DNA of 64,000 nucleotides from Acidobacteriota bacterium. GTDB lineage: Bacteria; Acidobacteriota; Terriglobia; Terriglobales; Acidobacteriaceae. Shown here in pieces: positions 8,750-18,700 of this stretch. Within the stretch, counting starts at the first letter, position 1. Each line of letters begins with the position of its first letter. The notes under the pieces are model-generated. The model was not told where the DNA came from. It saw nothing but the letters and a program-made list of their open reading frames with translations, and searched no databases. Both the position numbers and the translations under genes were made by a program. The stretch is taken from positions 1 through 64,000 of the forward strand of contig JANYDG010000053.1 in NCBI GenBank assembly GCA_025359885.1. Direction: 5' to 3'.

Positions 8750-8891
8750 TCTTTTGGCTCCACGTTGACGTTGTCGCAGGTCCGCGCCCTCTGAGGCTAC
8801 CGCATTCTTCGACAGCTGGCGATTGTACTATGCCAAATAACTCGTTTTATACCGGTAGCAATTGCATCGGGCGGGTAAGGGCAGGGAAGAG

Positions 8892-9590
8892 CTAATGAGC
8901 CTCATACGGGGTTAGACTCCGGAAGATCCCGTAGATTGCATGTAAGAGCTTTCGAGAAACTGCCACAATTGCCTGTAGCCTGGCTTTGTGGCGGCTTAGC
9001 AGCCTTTCGTCGAAGTCCTTCAGATGTGGATCGAGACGAACGGCCACGAGGGCGGGCATGTAGAGCGCCCGGCGCAGATGTCGATTTCCGGCTCCGCTGA
9101 TGCGTGATGGCTTTCGGACGGAAGTGCCGGAGACCTGATGAGATGGGTCAAGGCCGCTATGAGCCACCCATTCGCGGGCCGTAAGTTCGGGTGGCAGCAG
9201 GAGAAGCTCGCTCGGGATCTGAATGGCCGGGACGGCGGCGATTCCGGGGATGCCGATTAGAAGATCGAACCGCTGGCGGATGTCCTCATCGCTGCGCACC
9301 AGAAGCAAAGCCTGACGGCGAAGCTTATGAATACGGCGCTCGATGGAGGTCAGGGAACGCTTCAGGTCCTGGACCACGCATCGGTATGTCGCTGTTGACG
9401 CCTGCGCCGCATGAAGCCGGTTGTTCTCCCGGGTATGCTGGACCGTCAGACCATCGATATACCGGCTCACACTGCGGAGGCGAAGGCTGTTCCGGCTGGG
9501 TGCTGACCACACAACGAAGGGCATTCGGCGGGTGTATTCGGCGAGGACCTCGGCGTCCGCAGCATCTGTCTTTGAACGACGGGCCGGCAT
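8892..9590 (-). pseudogene. IS110-family transposase, 5'-truncated remnant
   Basis: About 232 residues of an IS110-type DEDD transposase are intact. The last two acidic positions of the RuvC-like domain survive in KTDAADAEVLAEY, followed by a coiled linker, the LIGIPGIAAVPA helix-hairpin region and the C-terminal domain RISGAGNRHLRRALYMPALV with its conserved serine. The first ~80-100 residues, holding the first Asp and the Glu of DEDD, are missing. Similarity stops at about 9590, exactly at the tRNA-Ala promoter. The copy is therefore a dead fragment. IS110 elements lack long terminal inverted repeats, so its original ends cannot be defined here. Confidence 0.85.
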
Positions 9591-9618
9591 TGGCGGAATC
9601 GGTGAAGATTGCTACAAT
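9590..9618 (+). promoter_or_regulatory. Promoter of tRNA-Ala
   Basis: TTGGCG (9590-9595) and TACAAT (9613-9618) are separated by exactly 17 bp and lie 25 bp before the tRNA 5' end, matching a sigma-70-type promoter. Confidence 0.6.
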
Positions 9619-9643
9619 GAGAAGGTTGTTTCCTTCCCAAAGT

Positions 9644-9719
9644 GGGGCTGTAGCTCAGCTGGGAGAGCGCCTCGTTCGCAACGAGGAGGCCAGCGGTTCG
9701 ATCCCGCTCAGCTCCACCA
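9644..9719 (+). tRNA. tRNA-Ala (anticodon CGC)
   Basis: The 76-nt cloverleaf has acceptor arms GGGGCTG/CAGCTCC with the G3-U70 identity pair of alanine tRNA, D stem GCTC/GAGC, anticodon stem CCTCG/CGAGG enclosing TTCGCAA (anticodon CGC, reading GCG), T stem AGCGG/CCGCT with TTCGATC loop, and an encoded CCA end. Confidence 0.97.
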
Positions 9720-9780
9720 AATCATCCATCACTTATGTCTGCCCGGCGTTTTCCGGCTCACTTGCCGATCTGCGCCCGCC

Positions 9781-12700
9781 TCAATTGATCTTGCCAGAGG
9801 CAGGCGCAGAAATCGCGGTCTTTTGCACTGCGACGGTTGCTGTCCCGCTGACATGAATGCTCTGTTGCGCAGTGGGGGTATTCCGGGAATTATCCGACAG
9901 CACCAGGGCTCCGCTCAGGCTACCAGTGGCGGCAGGAGTGAAGCTGATCGGAAGCTGGCATGCGGCTCCGGCCTGGATTGTCGAGGTAGCGGTGCAGGCT
10001 GGATAGGCTCCGTTGCCTGCCGATTCGGCAAAGTTGGCAGGGACAGCGAGTCCGCTGAAGACCAGGGAGACGTTGCCGGGGTTATACAGGGTCACGAATT
10101 TCGGACTATCGGTGCTGGTAGCTCCGACGGCAGTGGATGCGAAGCTCAACGATGGCGGCTGAAATGTACTTACCCTGAAGACTTTGTTTACTCCTGCATC
10201 AGGGATGTACAAATTGCCGGCGCCGTCAACGGAAAGCATATAGGGGTATTTGAGTCCGCTGGCGACAACCGGAATCTGCAAACCGCCGTTGGCGAGCAAA
10301 ACGAGAATCCGGCTGTGCAGGGTGTCGGATACGTAGAGGTTGCCTACCGCGTCGATGGCAAGTCCAGAAGGATAGTTGAGGCCGGTGTTCAGCAGAGAGA
10401 TCTGCGGACCACCCCCAGCGGGCAATTCTACGACTTGATTGGCACTATTGTCGGAAACGAAGACGTTGCCCGCGGTATCGACGGCAACCGCAAAGGGACT
10501 GCTCCAACCAGTTCCAAGAGCGACGGGGCTTCCTCCCGCTGCCGGTATCTTGTAGACGCCCGGCGCAAAGAGATCCGCGAAATAGACATTCCCATTGCCA
10601 TCGACTGCGATCCCTGCCGGGTGCGTCAAGCCGCTGGCGAGAACGATCTGAGGTGCTCCATTGGCAGGGAATTCGACCACCCGGTGGTTGCCTGAGTCGC
10701 TGATGTAGAGGTTGCCAGACCCGTCGACTGCTACGCCGTCCGGTTGGTTGAGCCCAGTACCGACGTTGACGGGGGTTCCACCGCCCCCGGGCAATTTTAA
10801 GATGGAGGACTGGCCCCCGTCTGCAACATAGAGATTTCCGTGAGAGTCGAGCGCCGAGGCAATGGGATTGACCCAGCCGCTGCCCACCGTTTGCTGCGGT
10901 GCCGGGAAAAATGCAACCTGGGGTCCAGTCGAGGTTCCGGTAAGCGCGACGGTCGCATTTCCGCCATTGCTGACCAGGGTGAGCAGGGCTGTATTTTGCC
11001 CCAGGAAGGCAGGGGCGAAGGTCACGTTGACGGCGCAACTTGCTCCGGAGGCGATCGATGGCGCGCAGGACGGCAATGAGGCGGAGTAGCCCCGGCCCGC
11101 GATCGAGATCGATGAGACTGTCAGCTTTCCGCCGCCCGTATTTTTGATGGTGAGTGGCAGAGACTTGCTGCTGCCAAAAGCCAGGCTCGAAAACGCAAGA
11201 GAACTGGCTGCGCTGAGGGTAGGGTTGGCTGGCGGATTGACCAGCATGGTTTGGGCGACCGGAGCGGCAGGAGCATATTTCGTATTGCCAGCCTGGGAAG
11301 CGGTCACGACGACTGTGCCCACACCGGTAAGGGTAAGGATGTTGCTGGAGAGAGTGGCTGGTCCTGTTGCGGAAAAAGAGACAGGGAGCGCTGAACTCGC
11401 AGTGGCTTTCAAGGTATATGGGCCGGCCGAGCCGAAGGCCACGGTTGCAGGCAATGCGGTAAAGGTGATGGTCTGCGGCTTGCCCGTGACCGCGAAGGTC
11501 TGCTGGACCTGCGGGGCCGCGGCGTAGGTGTTGTTCCCGACCTGGTTGGCAGTGATGGTGCAGGTCCCCGAGGTCACGAAGGTGGCGGTGACTCCAGAAA
11601 CGGTGCACACGCTGGTGGTCGCAGAAGTAAAGGTAACCGCCAGGCCTGAACTTGCAGTGGCCGAGAGCGTCAGTGGTGTCCCTACTGTTTGCACAGAAAC
11701 TGCCAGGAAAGTGATGGTTTGTGAAGGTTCCGTTGCCGTAGTGACTGCGCTTGAGGTCGTGGCGGCGGATACTGAGTTCGTATGAATCGGATCGCCGCCG
11801 CCCCAGACGGACGCCTTGCCGATCACGTGGGTCGGCGCGTCCGTTGGAACCTGCACGACGACGCCAATGACTGGAAAGTTGCCTCCCTTAACGGCCTGAC
11901 TGGCGGTGCAGGTCAGGGTCAGAGTGCCGATGCCATTGCACGTCCATGCACTGGTAGTGCTGAAGCGTACGACGGAGAATCCCGTGGGCATGTTGGCTGT
12001 CAGCGTCACGGTGCCCGAGGTTGCGACGAATGGGCTTGTATTGGCGACGGCTAGATTCCAAAGGCCGGTTGCCCCCAGGGCAAAGGATCCGCCCTTTGAC
12101 TCGGTAACGGCCAGCGCTGCCGCGGCAGGGGTACCGGTGACCGGGACCGACTGCGCTGCGGTGGTATTCAGGTTGTTGTCGGTCACGAGGATGGAACTGC
12201 TGACCGGGGTGTTGAGGGCCGAGACGTTCGCAGCCCGAGGCGAGAACTGAATGCTGAGGGTGCAGACGCCACCCGGAATCAGGCTGGTCGAAGCGGTGCA
12301 GTCTGTGCTCACACCAGAGCTTTCGGGGAAGCTGTCGGGGTATTGAACCGCTGAGAAAGTCAGATTGCTGTTGCCCTGATTCATCACTGTGACGGTCTGC
12401 GGGCCCGCGCTGGCTGCGGTATTGAGGGCGGTTGGTGCAAAGGTCAACGCCGGCGGGGTGGTTGGGTCGATGGTGAGAACCCGATTGTTGACGGGATCGG
12501 GAACATACAGAATTCCTCTTGGAGTCACCGCCAGCAAAGATGGTTTGGTTGGCCCGCTCTGCAACGGGAATTGGGCTGCGCCATTTGCAGGCAATTCGAG
12601 AATGCGGCCGTTCAGCGTGTCGGAGAGGAAGATGTCGCCCAGCTGGTCTACGGCCACGCCGGCAGGGGAATTGAGCCCGGTGACGGGGAGAGAGGTTTGT

Positions 12701-15700
12701 TGGCCTCCGCTCACTTCCACCAACTTGTTCGATTGTGCGTCGGTCACGAATACATCGCCGAGAGCATCCAATGCGATTCCGACCGGGCTGATCCATCCAT
12801 TGCCTACGGGGACGGGCGCTCCGCCGCCGGCCGGGAACATCTGCACCGTTCCAGCTCCGGAGTCGGCAGCGTACAGATCTCCGGCGGCATCGACGGCTAT
12901 TCCGGAGACTCGATTGAAGCCGCTGGCGACTACGATCTGGGATCCACCCGCGGCCGGCACTTGCACGATTCTTCCATTGCCGGTATCGGCGATCCACAGA
13001 TTACCGGTCGAATCGACCGCCAAGCCAGATGGCTGGTTGAGCCCTGAGCCGAGGGCAATTTGTCCGCCCCCGTTTACGAGCACTTTCACGACGCGATTAT
13101 TCTGCTGGTCAGCGATGTAGGTGTTGCCTGTCGAGTCAATGGCTACGCCGGTGGGAAAGTTCAAGCCGGTGCCGATGGTGGACTGCCGGCCGGGCACAAA
13201 GGCGATTCGCGGCGCCAGAGCGTTACCGGAGACGGGAATCGAGACGAGCACATGCGCCGGGATGCTCTGATCTGTAAGTTGAATGCTCCCACTCCAGTTA
13301 CCCGGGAGGGTGGGGGCGAATGTAATGGTTCCCGTGCAGGTTCCGCTGCTGCAAGCGAAAGATCCCGCCTGAAACATGTTCTGTCCGGCTGCAAAGGTGG
13401 TTCCCGTCGCATTGGCAAAGGGACTGGCTGGCCCCTGCCCAAAGCTGAGGGTACGGCTTGCAGGCGTCCCGTTCACTGCCACCGATCCCATCGATAGGGG
13501 AGCGAAGACATTCAGCACTCCATTGGCCGGAGTCAGCGTGTAGTTGGTGGAGGTGAGCGATCCCAGCGAAAGGGCGATGGGATAGCTCCCTGCATTTGTA
13601 GCCGTTGCAGTGGTACTGAGCACTGGCGTTCCGGTTACGGCTTTCGCCGGGGTGTCGCCGGGAGCAAGCCCGATGAGGGTGTATCCCAAAGCTGGAATCG
13701 CCTGGCCAGCGGTCACGTAGACGTCGGTGGCAGCAACGGTCAGAGGCGCCGGGCTTACCACGAGCGTGCCGGTGGTAGAGCCAGCCGCAAGATAGTAAGA
13801 GGACGCCATGGGTCCGGTAAGCCCGAAGGTGATGAGGTCGTTGCCCACCGGACTGGCGGGTGTTGCGCCGCCGGTAATGGTCAGGTAAACCTGATCATTC
13901 ACATTCACCAGGCCTGATAGCAGGAAGACTACGGTCGGTGATGCTGCCCCGTACACCTGCGTAAAGCTGGAATGGCGCGTGTTGACGCTGATGGGCGCGG
14001 CTGTCGCGGTGACAGTAAACATCGCCGGGGGAGCGGGCGCATAGGTGGCATTGCCGGGCTGCGTAGCCAATACCTTCACCACTCCGGCGGCGGTGAAGCT
14101 GAGTTGGTGGCTGGTGGAGGAAGAGGATGCGCCACCGAAGGTTCCCGGCCCTGAGACGACCGTGAGTGTGACCGGTAACCCTGACGATGCGCTGATGTAC
14201 ACCAGTGGACCGCCGATGCTGTAGGGGTAGCTGGGCGTTTTGGTGAAGACGCCGCCTGGCAAGGGGCTGGTGATGGTCTGGCTCAAGCCTCCAGCGACCC
14301 CGGTTCCATTCACTGCAATCGACTGCGAAGCCCCGGCAACGTTGAAGGCATTATCGGTGAGCGTAACTTGTTCGCTGAGCGAGGTTCCGCTCGAAGGCTG
14401 GAAGCTGATTGGCAGGTTGCAAGCTCCGCCCGGCGTGAGCTGGGTAGAGTTGGTGCAGGCGTTCGAGACAGTCGTGCCTTGAGGAAAATCGAGGGGATAG
14501 GAGACGCCGGTGATGTTCAGAGCCCGATTGCCAACGTTCTCCGCGAGCACGGTTCTGGGGCTGTCAGTGCTGGTGACGCCCGTTTTGGTACTGACGAAAC
14601 TCAAGGATAAGCCGCTCCGCTGCATTTCGTAAACGCCCAGTCCGGAGGCGGAGAGATAGACGTTCCCGGCAGAATCGAGGCTAATCGCGTTCGGGTTGGA
14701 GTATCCCGCCAGAGGCCACGGCAGATTCATCGTGTTCACGGTGCCCCCGGCGCTCACCTCCAGAACCCCAGTTTTGGAATCGGCGATGTACACCGTTCCC
14801 GCCGCGTCTACGGCAATCCCGGTGGGAGATTGGAGACCCGTGCTGCCAGCGCTGAGTTGCGTCACGGTCTTACCATCGCTCGATATTTTCCACGCCGAAG
14901 GGCTGACAGTGTAGGTGAAATAGACGTTTCCGGCGGGATCCACAGCCACCGACCCGGGCTGGGCGACGTTGGGTCCAAACTGCCGGGCGGAGCCATTCCT
15001 CAGTACTTCGAGGATGCGATTGTTTCCTGTATCGGCGATGAAGACGTCTCCGCCTGCATCGGTTGCAACGCCCTCTGGGCCGCTTAAGGTGAAGCCTTTC
15101 GTTGCCAGGTTGAAGAGGTAATAGCCGCCTGTGGTCCCGGTCGGTTGGCGCACCAGAATGCGATTATTGCCGCTGTCTGCGATATAGAGCGTTCCCGCAG
15201 GGTCGATGGCTGCGGCCAGGGGATTGTTCAGCGTGGAATTGGCGCTCGGCTGGGCCGGATTTGGGCTGGCCGTAGGACTGGAGAGCGGTAGCACGGTTGC
15301 AGCGCTTTGCGGAGCGGCGAACATGATCTCGTTGGCGGATGGGACCGGGATGTAGAGATTGCCGGCTCCATCGAGGGCTGTCGCTCCCCAGCTGTTGAAG
15401 TAGTTGGCGGTGGGAGTCAGCAGGGAGATGGCCGGTGACTCGAAAACCGGCACCGGCCCGACGCCCGTTCCCTGGAGGATCACCGAAGTGATCGGGTTAC
15501 CATTTTGGTCGTAGAGTACGACAGCACCGCCTCTCGGCCCGGGAGCCGACGGAGTGAAGTTGATGTTGACGACGCATAGCGTATTGGCAAGGTAAGTTTG
15601 CGGTGTACAGGTGCTTTGACCGGCATCCGTGAAGTCCAGGCCCGGTTGGCCCCAGGTAAGGATCCCGACCCGTCCCAGGGTTACCCCGGCTACGACGGTA

Positions 15701-18700
15701 AAGTTGAGGGTGGCGGACTTGGTCGAGCCCAGTGGCGTTTCGCCCAGATTTGTAGTCGTTCCCGTGAGCTCGACTACATTGCCATCCGTGGAATCGGACA
15801 CCCACACGTTCCCCTGCGGGTCAACTGCCAATCCCACTGGTCCGTTCACCTTGGCCAGAGCAAACTCGACCCAGCCTCCTCCCCCGACGGGCGTCTGATG
15901 CATGACATTGCCGCTGAACTGGTCGGCGATGTAGATCGTCCCATCGTCCTGGACGGATAGGCCATAACTGCAGTGCGTTGAGATTTGAGCTTGAGTGTAG
16001 GTTCCGGTCGCGGTGGGTGAAAATTCCAGTTCCTGGCAATTGTCGTTACCAAAATCAAGTGACGTATCCAGGTAGATGTTGCCGGAGCGATCCACGGCGA
16101 TGGCCAGGGGTGTTCCGCTGATGGCGAGGATGGGAGAAAAGGCCGCGCCTGAACCGAAAGGCGCTGTCATCTTCCAGATGTTCTCGTCGGAGCCGCCCAC
16201 CAGATTGTGGGAGTTCAATCCGCCATCGGCTACATACAGATGGGTCTGAGATGGGTCGAGCGCTACTGCCGTTGGGTAATCCAGCCCTTTGCCAATCTGG
16301 GCCGAATTCTCGAAGACAATCTGGTTGTGCGGCGCCGTATACACCGGGTTGAAGGGGTTGTAACTGCTAACTCCCCAGAATAGCCAGAACGAGGGGTAGT
16401 AGAAATTGCCGGCATTATCCAGCGCAAACTCGGTTCCGTCGCCGTTGAAATAATCTGTCTCCAACTGATTGCCGAAAGTGAAAGAGTACGAGCCGTCCTT
16501 GTTGGACGACCTGTTCCACTGATCGATGAAATAGGTGCCGTCTCCGACGTATAGGTTCCCGGCGCTGTCGAAACTAAGCCCCAGCGGTGCCTGCCCCGCT
16601 ACGATCGATTGTCCCCCCGGATAAAGCGGATAAGAGGTCTGGGAGCTTTGTGTGCCGCCATACAGAATCTGAGCGCCAAAGGGTGGAGTGACCACCGCCG
16701 AGCCGGTGACGGGAATGCTTTGGGTCGTGCCCGTGATCGAATTGTCATTCAACACAACATTGGCCGACAGGGCTCCGGCTGCCTGCGGCATGAAGTTCGC
16801 AGAGATGTCGCAGGAAGCACCCTGACCGAGCGGGACGCTCGCGGAGCAAAGACTTGCATCCGCGGTGTTAGCCGGAAAGTTTACAGGGTAAGCAGGAGTC
16901 GCGGTGAACGTCAGCGCCTGGTTGCCGATGTTCGAAAGCGTGGCGGTTTGAGCTCCGTCGACGGTGTCGGTGGTACCCGCGATGGTGGTCTGGGCAAATT
17001 TGAATGCAGGCGGATTTGCGGTAACCGCCTTCATCACGCCGGGCTGAGACGCATTGCCCAGATACACAGTGCCTGCCGCATCGACGGCCACCCCTCCGCT
17101 GGCCGTTCCGGGCGCGGTGACGGCAGCTGGCGCTCCAAAGGCGCTTCCCGTCCAGGGCAGGCGAACAATCTGCTGCAGGTTATCGTCATCAATGAAGAGA
17201 TTTCCCGAGCCATCCACCGCGATACTAATCGCATTCCAGGATCCAATCTGGATCGGTGCAGTGAAACCCCTGGTTGCGGGCGAAATCTCATATACGCCGT
17301 TCAGGCCTGCCGCCGCGAAAACATCCCCACTCCCATCCACAGCCAGTTGCGTGGCGTAAAGCCCCTGCGCGATCTGCACCTGGGGTGCGTATCCCGTGCC
17401 GGTCCAGGGCAGTTCAAAGATATTCCCGTTGCCGGCATCCGCCACGTACACATTTCCTTGGGTATCGACCGCAACGCCTTGCGGGTCTTGCCATCCACTG
17501 CCCAAAAACTGCTCCGGCCCACAGCAGATCGGCCCAGTGACGCCGAGGATTGTACTCATCTTGACAACGGCCGGCGGCCCGTAGCCACCCATGCCGCCCT
17601 GGGCGACATAAACGCTTCCGCCGCCATCAAGTGCGATCTGTCCTGGCGACCAGAAGACGGGAGTTCCGTATTGCGGGTTGATATCCCCTTCAGTAACCGC
17701 ATTGCCGTAGGCACTCCCGTTCCAGGGGATTCTCAGAACATTGGAGTTGATGGGGTCCGCCTCCCATACGTTTCCGCCTCCATCGACCGCAAGCCCCACC
17801 GCATTCAACGAGTACACGGGCGGGGCCGGGGAGTAGACAGGACCGAGCTGCCCACGGAAGGCGATCTGGGGCGCGACGCCGGTTCCACTAAGAAACGCCT
17901 CCCCGACCAGGTCCGAGTTGCCGTCGAAGATTTCTACGGCTCCTGTTCTCAGCCCCGGAGCCTGTGGCGTGAAGACAACATTGACGGTGCAGGATTGGCC
18001 GACATAATAGATCAAAGTGGAAAGGGGTGCGAACGAGCAAGTCCCGCCGCTTGCCAGCGCGAAGTCTTTCCCTGTGACTCCGGCAGTCACCACCTTCACG
18101 ACTCCGTCCCTGGCTGCAACGTTGAGGGTGAATACGACAGCCGCTGGGCGTGACGCGCTACTGCTTCCAACACTCAGGTTGCCGAAGGTTACCACGCCGG
18201 GATTCACGGTCTCGGTTGCGGTCGCGCTGAATGAGCCTGTCGTGGCGGTATACGTGTAGGTTCCGCGAACATTCAGAGGCACGGCGGATAAGTTGAAGGT
18301 AGCCACCCCGCCGACCGCCGTCTGGATGTACTGGGCGGAATAGGTTCCTGGGCCGGTCACGGCCAGCGTTATCGAGTCCGCCGCCTGCGTATGCAAGGCT
18401 CCCGCGGAGTTGAGTTCCAGAACCGTGATGGCGCTTCCCGCGGCCTGGCCCGTCAGAATCACAGGGGTGGGCGGCGTCCCAAACGCCAACGAAGTTACAA
18501 GACCCTGAACGACGTTTTCCGAGGCGTAGGCTGTGGTGTACCCGGCGGTGGTGGCTTTATATGAGTACGTGCCGAGAACGGTCAACGGCGCGGGCAGGTT
18601 AAAGGTGGCAACTCCCGCGATGGCGTTCGCCGTGTACGTCGCCGAATAGTGATTGGGTCCGCTTACCGCCAGCGTAACGGTGGGTGTCGCCGTAGTCACC

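Noticed and set aside
9644-9719. tRNA-Ala as a phage or island attachment site
   Set aside because: I saw no second copy of the tRNA 3' end in the window and no integrase gene.
9421-10695. 424-residue plus-strand open frame over the tRNA and the end of the giant gene
   Set aside because: It overlaps a real tRNA and the antisense of conserved NHL repeats; no domain.
16609-18153. 514-residue plus-strand open frame inside the giant gene
   Set aside because: Antisense shadow; the minus strand shows repeated NHL and anchor motifs throughout.
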